64,000 bases of DNA, taken from Yamagishiella unicocca. Lineage: Eukaryota > Chlorophyta > Chlorophyceae > Chlamydomonadales > Volvocaceae. Made by a program: the position numbers and the translations under genes. The stretch lies in contig BDSL01000002.1 of assembly GCA_003116995.1 (NCBI GenBank), positions 3,060,001-3,124,000 on the forward strand, in the 5' to 3' direction. Below are positions 1 through 9,338 of this stretch, piece after piece (within the stretch, counting starts at the first letter, position 1; each line of letters begins with the position of its first letter). The notes beneath the pieces were generated by a model. It saw only the letters and a list, made by a program, of their open reading frames with translations. It was not told the DNA's origin and ran no database searches.

Positions 1-823
1 AACTGACACAGTACTGGCAAGGGTGCTAGGGCCTAGTGTGCCTGCTTACCGTTGTTTGCTTTTCCGTTCATCAAGTTTGCTGCCCTGCTCACGATGCAGA
101 CAGCCTCGCCCAGCACGGTATCCGTAACTGCGGCAGACAGAAGGTGTGCGGTGGCGGGGAAGGGGGCAAATCACTTCGGGGGGTCGTCTCGCCAGGTAAT
201 CAACGGTATGAGACGGCGCTTAATATGCCCCGGGAGAGACGACCAAACTTGTTCCGCCACCCCTACGAGCGCGACAGTCGGGAGGCCATCGCGGCCCAGG
301 GAAACTGCCCTCCCCTGGATTGCTGCCGACCTTCCCACAGCTACGCACAGCGCGTCGAAGTCAAGCCTAAGCCTGCCAGAGCCGAGTATGGAACCTGGAC
401 CCCGAGCCTGCACTCTACCCTAAATCAAAGTGGGAATGTGGGTGCTAGAAGGTATGGAGTGAAACTCAACACGGCCAAATGTTCCTTAGGAGGCCCCTGA
501 TAATTTACCTTGCGACCCGTGGAGCTGCGAGCAATAACGCGAGCGTCCACCTACGTCCGCTGTGCTCGTTATTTGCCCCGCTCCAGGCGCGGTGAAAAAG
601 TTACCTACAGCAGGCATTGACGGCACGGTATCATCCGTAGCCATGCTTGCTTGTCAGGAAAAATGGCGGGCTTTTCTAATTGAAGCCAACTAGGATACAA
701 GCAAGCTTAGAATGTAGATAACGTGTATGTAGATGATTTTACGGTGGAAAATGGAAATATTAGCTGCAATTTGGCTCAGAAGGCTCACCGCGACCCGCTT
801 CCATCTTGTACGGCCCTCTCCCC
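1..823 (+). repeat. Left terminal inverted repeat
   Basis: Pairs with 5244-6066 (left plus right coordinate = 6067). Identity breaks at 824, where the left arm reads tcgcaac and the right arm reads gcaag after the shared CTCTCCCC. Small ORFs inside it are mirrored in the other arm and are not treated as genes. Confidence 0.95.
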
Positions 824-2029
824 TCGCAACTGAATATAGCCTCAAGCCTCTGAGACGTAATCATCCTCTATACCAATTTTGCATCGCATACCAAACATGC
901 GCCTAAAGAGCCGCAAACGCGAGAAGTTCCGACCTCGCTGGCGGACAAAGCACCTGGACGCGGACCACGATTAAGACGACGCTTAGCGTGTCTGTGGCGA
1001 ACAGTTCACTATAGGTATCATAGAACATGTAGCAAAGTACTGGGCAACACCTTTCCGCTTCGTAAACAATAAGGCGACGAATCCTTTGGTTCCGCACTCC
1101 CATAGAAACAGTGCCCTGGACCCGGCTATCAGGAGCTGCTGAGGCAGGAGATTGGGACGGCGGCGGCCAAGTGTTTTGATGGTGTGTATGCATTGCAAAA
1201 TTCCCAATTCGTTCTCGCGAGGGCGATTTCTTGTTTCTTTGATGATCCTAATATCTCATCGTGCACCGCTGCAGCAGGGGAGGAACGCCAGACGGCCGTG
1301 ACAGGCCAGCTAGCCATCCGTGGGCCGGACCTGGAAAACAGCACACGGTGGAGCCAGCTGCTCAGCGCTGTCACCACAGCCGGCTCAAGAGGGTACTGAG
1401 CTGGTTCCGGTTAGTAGCTGCTTCGCACCGTGCTGGGAAGGTACCTGTTCGGCAACGCCGGTGGCACCCCTCGCCCGGCCCTTGAGCGGCCGCTGCAGAA
1501 AGGTATGCGCGCTCTGGCCCAACAGCTTCTAGTGGGCGTCAAGACCGACCTGGAGACACACACGTCGGCACCAACGTCAAGGCGTGGTCGCCTGTGCGCG
1601 GTTTCCCGGGCTTCGGATGGCACTCTTCCAGCCGACCTCTGGGCTGACCTGGTGCGTCGGCGCTAATGGTGGAGGGAGTGGGTAGGTACGAAAACCGAGG
1701 AAACACCAATCGAAACCGCTTTTAGGATGCATGCGAAGGGGGTGGGTGGGTGGGGGGTCGTGGTCACCGGCCCAAGCTACAGAAACCGCAGTTGAAAGGG
1801 GGATAACGGGCCCTTCTGGGTTTGGTGGCCACAATTCGCCCCTCTGCTTGGTCCCGTGACCACTACCAGGGTGACGATGGAGGTGCGGTCGGACTGGAGT
1901 TGGAGATGGCCGAGCCGCCGCCGGCCCCTCCCGCAGCTGCAACAGCTGACAGCGACGACTGGGACGCTGACAGTGATGATGACAGGTACGAAGCCTTATG
2001 CGCTGCAAGATTGTTTTGAAGCTTGCGCC

Positions 2030-2195
2030 GCCGCGGCCCCTGCAGCCCAGCAGCAGGCGCAGCTGCATCCAGGCGGCCTGCATCCAGCCGTGGCCGCCGC
2101 CGCGGCCCCTACAGCCCAGCAGCAGGCGCAGCTGCATCCAGCCGTGGCCGCCGCCGCGGCCCCTACAGCCCAGCAGCAGGCGCAGCTGCATCCAA
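2030..2195. repeat. Three-copy 54-bp tandem repeat inside the element
   Basis: The motif AGCTGCATCC recurs at 2061, 2130 and 2184. The last two copies are exactly 54 bp apart; the first interval is 69 bp because of a 15-bp insertion. In one frame it encodes Ala/Gln-rich sequence (AAPTAQQQAQLHPAV), in others Pro/Ser-rich sequence, so all frames stay open. It may be coding for an upstream exon of the element gene, but this is not shown. Confidence 0.8.
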
Positions 2196-2607
2196 CCCTG
2201 CCTATTCCCTAACCCCTCCGCCATCGCCCAGAAGGCGGTGGATGGGTGTTTGGCGCGCTTTTGCACAAATGACTGTAAACTTGTCGTGCGCTCCGAGGCC
2301 GGCTTTTCAGGTTGCAAAGGCAGGTGCACGATCAAGTTCCTTGCAAAAATATAATCCAAAAAGTCCTTTTGACCTCATTGTGCTGCCAAGCACACGTGGA
2401 GCAAAAAGCGCTCTGCGATCCCTGGTGTAAAGGGACGTGTCTATACGTGTCCGTACGTGTCTATCAAGCCATTCTTTGCTGGCGAGTCCATTACGGACGT
2501 GGAGGTGCAGGCGGCGCTGCTGACGCAGTTCCAGCAGCACGGCTGGTGGATCAGGGGAGCTGCCGCCATTCACCATTGGCAAGGCTTCAATCTCACGCCT
2601 GCCCAAC

Positions 2608-4473
2608 GTGCTGCAGCTAGGATGCCAGAAGCACGTTGCTGAGGGCTTTAGCCGTTCAGCACTCGTGCCCGCGATTGCGTCCAGGCTGGGCTTAATCAGC
2701 AGCGAGACAGTGGAGACCGTGGGCAACATGTCTAGAGTGGCAGCTGTGGGCGCCGCTGCTGCCGGGGCCGCAGGTTTGCCTTCTCAGCTGCTGCCGTCGC
2801 CTTCGCTGCTGCCGTCGCCTTCGCCGCTCAGCAGCAGCGGCTTCAGGTTTGGTACCGAGCTCGGAGGCGGGGCTGGAGCGACAACGGCGGGCGGCACACG
2901 CAGCAGCGGCCTTGTGGTTCTGGATGATGCGGCGGCACCGGTGGCAGCGCTGGTGGCAGCGCCGACGGCGGGTTTGCCTTCGCGGCTGCTGCCATTGCCT
3001 TCGCCGCTGCTGTCGCCTTCGCTGCTGCTGTCACCTTCGCCGCTCAGCAGCAGCGGCTTCAGGTTTGGTACCGAGCTCGGCGGTGGGGCTGGAGCGGCAA
3101 CGGCGGGCGGCACACGCAGCAGCGGCATTGGGGTTCTGGATGATGTGGCGGCTCCGGTGGCAGCGCTGGTGGCAGCGCCGACGGCGGGTTTGCCTTCGTG
3201 GCTGCTGCCATTGCCTTCGCCGCTGCTGTCGCCTTCGCTGCTGCTGTCACCTTCGCCGCTCAGCAGCAGCGGCTTCAGGTTTGGTACCGAGCTCGGCGGT
3301 GGGGCTGGAGCGGCAACGGCGGGCGGCACACGAAGCAGCGGCATTAGGGTTCTGGATGATGTGGCGGCTCCGGTGGCAGCGCTGGTGGCGGCGCCGATGG
3401 CGGGTTTGCCTTCGCGGCTGCTGCCGTTGCCTTCGCCGCTGCTGTCGCCTTCGCTGCTGCCGTCGCCGCTCAGCAGCAGCCACTTAAGCTTTGGGACCGG
3501 GCTCGGCTGCGGGGCTGGAGCAGCAACGGCGGGCGACATAGGCAGCGGTGCGGGTGGTCCCGTTGATGTGGAGGTGATGCCAGTGGCTGCGCCAGCAGTG
3601 GCTGCGGCCACTCCTCGGCAGATGTCCCTGGGGTCTCTTTTCATGCCGCCTGCTACTGCTGGCAGCAGCAACAGCAGCAGGCCCCTGCAGAAGCTGCGCG
3701 GCCAAGTGCAGGCGCCTGCGTCTATGACTCAACGCCCGGTGAGTGGAAGCGCAAAGGTTGGGCAGGGTCCGCAGCGGCTGACAGCCTTCCGCAAACGGGC
3801 GAAAGGCATTGGGTCAAGGCGCCTAACTGTCGCGGACTTGATGCGGCCAGTCAAGACAGATGCAGAGGTAGAGCTCTTCTGGAAGCTCTACGCGGATCAC
3901 ACCACGAGTTCGCGCACAGACTGGGCGGCCATGACTGGGCACTGGAACCGCACTGTAGCAGAGTGCCAGGACCCGCACCTGCACCCCAAGCGCGAGAAGC
4001 ACTTGCGCAGTTATGAGAAGGAGGTTGGAAAGATAATCAGCGAGCGCGACAGCCTAGCTCTCTTGCGGGGAGTTGCGCTCAACCCATACGTGCCACAGTC
4101 ACCACAGCAGGCGATCGCTGACACCTTGGCTGCGGTGTACTCGGCGCCGCCTGCTGTGCCCCGCCCCGCCCCTCCTGTGGAGCAGCCTGTGCAGGCAACC
4201 CTGACTGGTGCGGTTGCTCCTGAACCTCCCCGCATTCAATATCCCAAGGGGAGCCGTGCTACAGCGCAGAACGCGTGCGGCACAGTGCCCAATGCGGGCA
4301 AGGGTGGCAAGGATGTGTTCAAGCGGTGCCTTGAGTGCACAAGGCTCCTTAATGCAGCTGTCTCCAAGGCGGCACACTGCCACGCCTGCACTCAGCAGCA
4401 GCGCACTTTGGTGCTCAAGCTGACCGAGCAGTGCACGTGCGGCAAGCATATCAGCAAGAAGCAGAAGTTGTGA
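2608..4473 (+). CDS. Element-borne ORF with 72-residue repeats and C-terminal Cys/His cluster
   Basis: This is a 621-codon open frame in the middle of the inverted-repeat element. Residues ~55-295 are low-complexity Ala/Ser/Gly/Leu sequence built from 216-bp repeats. Residues ~405-495 form a non-repetitive, probably helical block (ADLMRPVKTDAEVELFWKL, then TDWAAMTGHWNRTV). Residues ~571-618 carry a putative zinc site: C-x2-C, then HC-x2-C, then C-x-C-x2-H, followed by a basic end (KKQKL). No transposase catalytic triad is visible. The Trp-rich helical block and metal-binding tail would suit a DNA-binding accessory protein, but that is inference. The first ATG is taken as the start; an open frame at 2457-2640 (GWWIRGAAAIHHW) may be an upstream exon. 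The antisense ORF over the repeats is a GC-driven shadow. Confidence 0.5.
   Translation: MLQLGCQKHVAEGFSRSALVPAIASRLGLISSETVETVGNMSRVAAVGAAAAGAAGLPSQLLPSPSLLPSPSPLSSSGFRFGTELGGGAGATTAGGTRSSGLVVLDDAAAPVAALVAAPTAGLPSRLLPLPSPLLSPSLLLSPSPLSSSGFRFGTELGGGAGAATAGGTRSSGIGVLDDVAAPVAALVAAPTAGLPSWLLPLPSPLLSPSLLLSPSPLSSSGFRFGTELGGGAGAATAGGTRSSGIRVLDDVAAPVAALVAAPMAGLPSRLLPLPSPLLSPSLLPSPLSSSHLSFGTGLGCGAGAATAGDIGSGAGGPVDVEVMPVAAPAVAAATPRQMSLGSLFMPPATAGSSNSSRPLQKLRGQVQAPASMTQRPVSGSAKVGQGPQRLTAFRKRAKGIGSRRLTVADLMRPVKTDAEVELFWKLYADHTTSSRTDWAAMTGHWNRTVAECQDPHLHPKREKHLRSYEKEVGKIISERDSLALLRGVALNPYVPQSPQQAIADTLAAVYSAPPAVPRPAPPVEQPVQATLTGAVAPEPPRIQYPKGSRATAQNACGTVPNAGKGGKDVFKRCLECTRLLNAAVSKAAHCHACTQQQRTLVLKLTEQCTCGKHISKKQKL
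2773..3480 (+). repeat. 216-bp coding tandem repeat (about 3.5 units)
   Basis: The motif GGTTTGCC recurs at 2773, 2971, 3187 and 3403. The spacing is 198, 216 and 216 bp, so the first unit is 18 bp shorter. Each full unit encodes 72 residues with a Leu/Pro/Ser stretch, the motif SGFRFGTELGGGAGA and an Ala-rich linker. All length changes are multiples of three, so the frame has been kept. Confidence 0.9.
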
Positions 4474-5243
4474 GAAGGCATTGACCCTATCTCTCCGAGG
4501 AAGCTGTGACGAGGAGTAGAAGAAATGGCTGCTTATTGCGACGAGACTGTCAGGTGTCGCGTATCGCGTAGGAGAATGTCGTACAGTGACTGCCAGTTCG
4601 GTCTGCTTTCGGCGCGTGCGCGCCTTTGCGTAGTAACTGCCGTTGTGAAGTTCATCCTCCCGCCTCTATAACCCACCCTCCCGCCCTATGGTGGGCCGTC
4701 ATGGGGTCATGTGGCATCGTCGTGTCAGGCGTACAGGTTGCAGGCACACAGTGTGGGTGCTTCGGGGGGGGGTCACCGCGGATAGCCGTTCGTGGTTTTG
4801 TGTTCGTGTCGGGCTTTGCCAAGGGTTTGCTGTTCACCACGTGCCATGGTTGCCGTTGCGGGGCTTGGTTGCTGTCACGGTTGGAGAGTGTACCGATGGC
4901 CCTCCGATGGGTCCGCTGTAATCTTATTCATTCAAATGCGGTGGACTGTGTAAGCTGGACTATAGGGTAGGCCAGGACTGTAGGGTGTGTCAGTTGTGGA
5001 GTAGTGTGCACGGAGCGCCGGTGGAGGGTTGCTCCCACCCTCCACCGGCGCTGACATCTCTAATTAACTTTCGCTATTACATTTGCTACGAATAAGTTGA
5101 ATCAGGATGCGATAGCGCAAATTTAACTGTAACTTAGCACTGTAACTCAGAACTTGGCTTGGTATTTACGCTAATTCCCCATCCCCCATCTCAGCCTTTT
5201 AACCGCCTCTGGATCACCCCATAATTTGCGCAATTTGCCTTGC
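4474..5243. other. Non-coding 3' part of the element
   Basis: No convincing gene. It contains TGTAA motifs (for example at about 4917 and 5140) that could end the transcript of the element ORF, a G-rich run near 4765, and the hairpin at 5014-5052 just before the right inverted repeat. Confidence 0.5.
5014..5052. repeat. Perfect 16-bp-arm hairpin inside the element
   Basis: AGCGCCGGTGGAGGGT is followed by a short loop and the exact complement ACCCTCCACCGGCGCT. The arms are GC-rich, so the hairpin would be very stable in single-stranded DNA or RNA. It lies about 190 bp inside the right terminal repeat, a position where some DNA elements carry subterminal structures. Confidence 0.9.
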
Positions 5244-6066
5244 GGGGAGAGGGCCGTACAAGATGGAAGCGGGTCGCGGTGAGCCTTCTGAGCCAAATTG
5301 CAGCTAATATTTCCATTTTCCACCGTAAAATCATCTACATACACGTTATCTACATTCTAAGCTTGCTTGTATCCTAGTTGGCTTCAATTAGAAAAGCCCG
5401 CCATTTTTCCTGACAAGCAAGCATGGCTACGGATGATACCGTGCCGTCAATGCCTGCTGTAGGTAACTTTTTCACCGCGCCTGGAGCGGGGCAAATAACG
5501 AGCACAGCGGACGTAGGTGGACGCTCGCGTTATTGCTCGCAGCTCCACGGGTCGCAAGGTAAATTATCAGGGGCCTCCTAAGGAACATTTGGCCGTGTTG
5601 AGTTTCACTCCATACCTTCTAGCACCCACATTCCCACTTTGATTTAGGGTAGAGTGCAGGCTCGGGGTCCAGGTTCCATACTCGGCTCTGGCAGGCTTAG
5701 GCTTGACTTCGACGCGCTGTGCGTAGCTGTGGGAAGGTCGGCAGCAATCCAGGGGAGGGCAGTTTCCCTGGGCCGCGATGGCCTCCCGACTGTCGCGCTC
5801 GTAGGGGTGGCGGAACAAGTTTGGTCGTCTCTCCCGGGGCATATTAAGCGCCGTCTCATGCCGTTGATTACCTGGCGAGACGACCCCCCGAAGTGATTTG
5901 CCCCCTTCCCCGCCACCGCACACCTTCTGTCTGCCGCAGTTACGGATACCGTGCTGGGCGAGGCTGTCTGCATCGTGAGCAGGGCAGCAAACTTGATGAA
6001 CGGAAAAGCAAACAACGGTAAGCAGGCACACTAGGCCCTAGCACCCTTGCCAGTACTGTGTCAGTT
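5244..6066 (-). repeat. Right terminal inverted repeat
   Basis: Reverse complement of 1-823, ending with CCAGTACTGTGTCAGTT at 6050-6066. One clear difference from the left arm changes a Tyr codon to His in a chance ORF. Confidence 0.95.
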
Positions 6067-6268
6067 GCCACATGCGTGTGGCCGTGCACTTTCTGGGCGG
6101 CATTGTGCATGTGGGCATTAACGTGGGTGGTTAGTTACCTCGAGTCCGCATGCCAAAAACCAGCTAGTGTGTGGGTTGCCAATCAGGGCCTGGCCAGCGT
6201 CCAACACATGTGTGTCATGAGGCAGGCGCCATCCGGTGGCATTGTGTGAGCCCCCAAATGGTGTGTGC

Positions 6269-6811
6269 ATGCATGCAGGTGACCTTCTCGAGCGTGTGGA
6301 CGCAAATGTGGAAGCGCTCGCGTCCAAGCTTGGGGGCGTCGAGGCCAAGGTGGCGTCCAAGCTTGGGGGCGTCGAGGCCAAGGTGGAAGCGCTCGCGTCC
6401 AAGCTTGGGGGCGTCGAGGCCAAGGTGGCGTCCAAGCTTGGGGGCGTCGAGGCCAAGGTGGAAGCGCTCGCGTCCAAGCTTGGGGGCGTCGAGGCCAAGC
6501 TTGAGGCCGAGCTTGGGGGCATCAATGCCATGTTGATCGGCATCAAGGCCGGGCAGGACAACGTTCGACACAGAAACTTCAACGGCATGAACCGGCTGGA
6601 TGCGCACGAGCTGCAATTGATCAAGGCGGAGACGGGCGAAAAGGTCGGCCAGTACCCACCACCTGAGCTTTTCCCGGCAACCCTGGAACTGATCGCGAGC
6701 CTCAACAAATCCAACCTGGACGCGCTGGCGAAATTCTACGGAATCACCTTCGAAGGCCAAAGCCTGGCGGCGAGGCGGGCGAACTTCAAGTGCTTCATTG
6801 GCGCAAGCTGA
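6269..6811 (+). CDS. Repeat-family protein with heptad/hendecad coiled coil (terminal exon, partial)
   Basis: The frame runs from an ATG at 6269, but a good acceptor (TGCATGCAG) ends at 6278, so this is more likely a terminal exon (DLLERVDANVEAL onward) of a gene whose 5' exons are missing. The first half is a coiled coil made of tandem EALASKLGGVEAKV and ASKLGGVEAKV units. The second half is globular: NFNGMNRLDAHELQLI, PPPELFPATLELI, then ALAKFYGITFEG and a final FKCFIGAS before TGA. The pattern 'PATLxEL ... L..L..FYGI ... RR..F..FIG' is familiar from small, expanded families in volvocine algae and fungi (Mug135-like C-terminal region), of unknown function. The upstream exons may have been cut off by the inverted-repeat element that ends at 6066. 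Confidence 0.45.
   Translation: MHAGDLLERVDANVEALASKLGGVEAKVASKLGGVEAKVEALASKLGGVEAKVASKLGGVEAKVEALASKLGGVEAKLEAELGGINAMLIGIKAGQDNVRHRNFNGMNRLDAHELQLIKAETGEKVGQYPPPELFPATLELIASLNKSNLDALAKFYGITFEGQSLAARRANFKCFIGAS
6311..6502 (+). repeat. Alternating 42-bp and 33-bp coding repeats (A-B-A-B-A)
   Basis: Unit A (42 bp, 14 residues, EALASKLGGVEAKV) lies at 6311-6352, 6386-6427 and 6461-6502. Unit B (33 bp, 11 residues, the same without EAL) lies at 6353-6385 and 6428-6460. The DNA copies are essentially identical, which gives a 75-bp higher-order repeat. Fourteen residues equal two heptads and eleven equal one hendecad. Confidence 0.95.
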
Positions 6812-8379
6812 GGTGTGGCTGGAGGGCTGCATGTGTGCGTGGAGCAGATTCATGACATGGCTCGGCACTGGCACTGGCACTAGAGCAGTTTGTGACCGTC
6901 ACTGTTGTTGGCGTACCAGCTGGGGTGCCGGTGCAGGGAGGAACAGGTGGGAAAAGTTCGTTGCTTCACTACACAATGGAATCCTTGTGCTTGCCATAGA
7001 TTGCCTGTACTGCATTCTTGCGCTGTACGTACGGCGGATGGCCCCTTAGCCGTACATATGGCGTATGTTGTGACCCCGTGGTCGTTGTGCCGCTTCGCTG
7101 TTGTACCTCATGTCATCCATGTGCGGTAAGGATGTGGCAGATGAATACACAATCTGAACCCTACATTATCCCATTTGAATGCAGGAGGTGAGATGGCAGG
7201 CGGGGGGTCTGGCACTGACCCCGGGGCGGCTGAACCCTTCGCGGCACCTGAGGCGGCGGTGATGCCTGACCCCCCAATCATTATTACCGGGACGCCCACC
7301 ACTGAAGGCTGGATGCCGGAAAGGTGCCAGCGGACATGAGCACTAGCATCAAGGAGGATGCCCTGAAGACTGTCTCTGATCGGGCACGGCGCAGAATGGC
7401 AGGGACGGCACCAATGGTGTCGCTGTACGATGTGGATGGTGGGGGCACGGAGACCAAGGGCAGCAGTGCTGAGGGCTGCAGTGCCGAGGGCTCTGGGGAG
7501 GGTGACAGTAGGGAAGAAAGCGAGTTGGGGGTGGGCGAGGAGAAGGAGGAGGAGACCGACTCCAATGATGATGGTGAGGAGGTTGCGGCCCTGGGTGTGC
7601 GGGCCAAGTGCGAGCCTGCGTGGAGGACGACGCCGGCTCCGGCCTGGAGGCCAGCGGCCAGGAGTAAGGGGTGGCCCCGGTCAAGAAGGAAGGACTGGGG
7701 CGGTCGCCGAGATGGCATGAAAAACCGAGGACGGTGGCCCCGCCGAGAGGGCTGACTGGGGCCTGGGTCGGGGGGGGGGGGCGACGGGTGCAGGGCAGGG
7801 TTGATTATGACCTGCGCAGGGCGGTCCGCGGTGGCGGGTCGGTGCGCAAGGAACGGAAGTTCGGAGCGGCCATCCCCACTCTGAGCTTCCGACCGAGACC
7901 TGCGACGATGGCCGAGGACCCGACCGCTGACGGCGTTGCGAGCGGAAATGTGGATGGTAGCAGGAATCACTTACATGGTAGCAAACATCTCTTTACATGG
8001 TAGCGAATTTTGATGTGTGCAAGCGCTATGAAAAGGTTTTGGCCTCAGCTGCCTTCGCGCCCTGCAGCCCCGCTCCAGTTGGCACTGTCCCCTCGCGGTT
8101 GCGCGGCGAGGTAGCTGACGGTGAGGCAGCTGACGGCACGGGAGAGTTATGGACTGTTGTCAGCTTCCACATGACGACCACGGGTGTGCGACGGGGCGGG
8201 TCCCTTCTGTTGCGCTGCGTCTGTGCGCGCGCCGCCTTACCCCCCTCGCGGCTCCTCGAAGATGCTTCGCGATCGAACCTGCCAGTCCGTGAGTCCGGCC
8301 GGAGCTGGCGGCCGGGTTGCAAGCACCTAGCACAGCGGTGGCAGCACTGGTCGCATCGTGGCAGTGTTGCCGTGAGATG
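6812..8379. other. Repeat debris with no convincing gene
   Basis: An acidic/Gly-rich open frame at 7324-7755 (GVGEEKEEETDSNDDGEE) has no recognisable domain and equally open shadows on both strands. A run of about 11 G lies near 7771-7785. The motif CATGGTAGC recurs three times around 7950-8005. At 8026-8380 the minus strand is open downstream of the reverse-transcriptase relic but shows no known motif. Confidence 0.4.
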
Positions 8380-8745
8380 AGTGACGCCCTGCCGCCCGGT
8401 CATTGCGTTGGGGGCTTGGGCTAGCCACACCGCCCCCCTGGACACCGGACACCCCAGGGTCCCCTCCAGTTGCCCCACCACCGCCTGGGCCACGTCGCAC
8501 TGCCAGAAGTGGTGTAGGCGGGGGGAGACTCCCGCGGCGGACCGCTCTGCATACCCCCCGCACCCACACGGTGTAACCGGGACCCCCCCGCATATGGGAG
8601 TTCCCCAACAGCGGGATCCCATCGACTGCCAGGCGCCACAGCGCCTCTTTGTGGGTATTTTCCCACCGAATCGTCGGCCACAGCAGCCTCAGCATGACTC
8701 CTTGGTGCGGGCCTAAACTGAACTTGTTCTTCAACTGAGCCTCTG
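8380..8745 (-). pseudogene. LINE-type reverse transcriptase C-terminal relic (zf-RVT-like)
   Basis: On the minus strand one frame reads KFSLGPHQGVMLRLLWPTI and then EALWRLAVDGIPLLGNSHM. It then passes, across a homopolymer of G near 8581-8587, into another frame reading PCGCGGYAERS, RLHHFWQCDVAQAVV and GAVWLAQAPN. The Cys-x-Cys, HHFWxC and VWLxxxP spacing is that of the zinc-binding region at the end of L1/Dualen-type non-LTR reverse transcriptases. The RT catalytic part (YxDD) is absent, so this is a 5'-truncated copy, which is typical of LINE insertion, and it is also frameshifted. No poly(A) tail or target duplication could be fixed. Confidence 0.6.
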
Positions 8746-9200
8746 CCGTGAGGGAAGCCGGAAAAACAGCGCACCTCATTCTCTCACTCCACGCCCCCCC
8801 CTCAAATCCAGTGCAGACCCCTCTCGCCCCCCATTTACATCTCCTGCTGGCATATGTGTAAGCTGTTGGCAATAGGACCGTGCAGGCGTCGGATCCTGTC
8901 CCTTCCTTGGTCGTTACAGGATCATTTGTCTCGTGCAATGTTATTGCATATTGTCTAGTTCGAATCCCCAGGGACGCTGCAGGCCAAGGAGAGCTGCATG
9001 TACCAGCGCCCTCCCGAGGCCAGCACCGGGGTCTACTAAAACATGCATACACACGAGAATGAAGCCTGCCGAATGGAAAGCCGTTCCATCCAGGGACCAC
9101 ACAGGCACCAGGTATTCCCATGTGTCGATCCGTGCTTACTCCTTGCTTACTCCGAGGAATCGAGACAATCCGCAGCCCTGCCCTCCCCATCCTCTTCAAG

Positions 9201-9320
9201 TACAACACCCATAGCAGCACACGTCTTGCCGACGCCGAGTGAGTGAAGGAGCAGGAGGCCACGGTACGGACTGTCGTGTTGCAGGTAGTCGCGCACAAAT
9301 TTTTGCTGCTTGAATAGTGC
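9201..9320 (-). pseudogene. Relic of a giant-virus D6/D11-type helicase (Walker A region)
   Basis: About 40 residues on the minus strand read FVRDYLQHDSPYRGLLLLHS and then LGVGKTCAAMGVV. This is the characteristic start of the SNF2-like helicase domain in nucleocytoplasmic large DNA viruses (D6/D11 or VETF/NPH-I type): a 'QxxFVRDYL...TPYxGLLLxHxLGxGKTCxA' block with the Walker A lysine. The frame stops 17 codons later (TAA at about 9147-9149). Upstream it runs into the 78-bp palindrome, so nothing of the rest of the gene is left. Endogenised giant-virus DNA is known in volvocine algae, which makes a viral origin plausible. A cellular helicase is less likely because the block is so close to the viral pattern. 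It is a fragment with no expected function. Confidence 0.55.
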
Positions 9321-9338
9321 CCTCTCTCCCGCTCTCGC

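Larger units (their letters stand above)
1..6066. mobile_element. DNA element with 823-bp terminal inverted repeats
   Basis: The first 823 bases recur as the reverse complement at 5244-6066, with at least one substitution seen (t at about 208 against c in the right copy). Such near-identity over 823 bp points to a recent insertion or recent repeat homogenisation. The interior carries one long ORF (2608-4473), 54-bp repeats, 216-bp coding repeats and a strong hairpin. No DDE transposase, integrase or reverse transcriptase was recognised, so this looks like a non-autonomous long-TIR or foldback-type element, or one whose transposase family I do not recognise. The window begins exactly at the left repeat, so the true left terminus and any target-site duplication cannot be judged. 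The base after the right repeat starts a short palindrome (6067-6082). Confidence 0.85.

Noticed and set aside
36..500. 154-codon ORF in the left inverted repeat, mirrored at 5567-6031
   Set aside because: Overlaps other open frames on both strands, has no motif, and lies wholly in the terminal repeat. The mirror copy exists only because the repeat does.
1577..2359. 260-codon minus-strand ORF
   Set aside because: Open because of GC-rich 54-bp repeats; no domain, and both strands are open over the same stretch.
2784..3671. 295-codon minus-strand ORF opposite the element gene
   Set aside because: Ala/Ser/Gly-rich shadow of the in-frame 216-bp repeat; non-repetitive coding signal is on the + strand.
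7324..7755. Acidic ORF as a gene
   Set aside because: Low complexity, no splice-supported partners, and equally open opposite-strand frame.
8930..8985. tRNA B-box-like GTTCGAATCC
   Set aside because: No T-stem pairing around the loop and no A box at the right distance.
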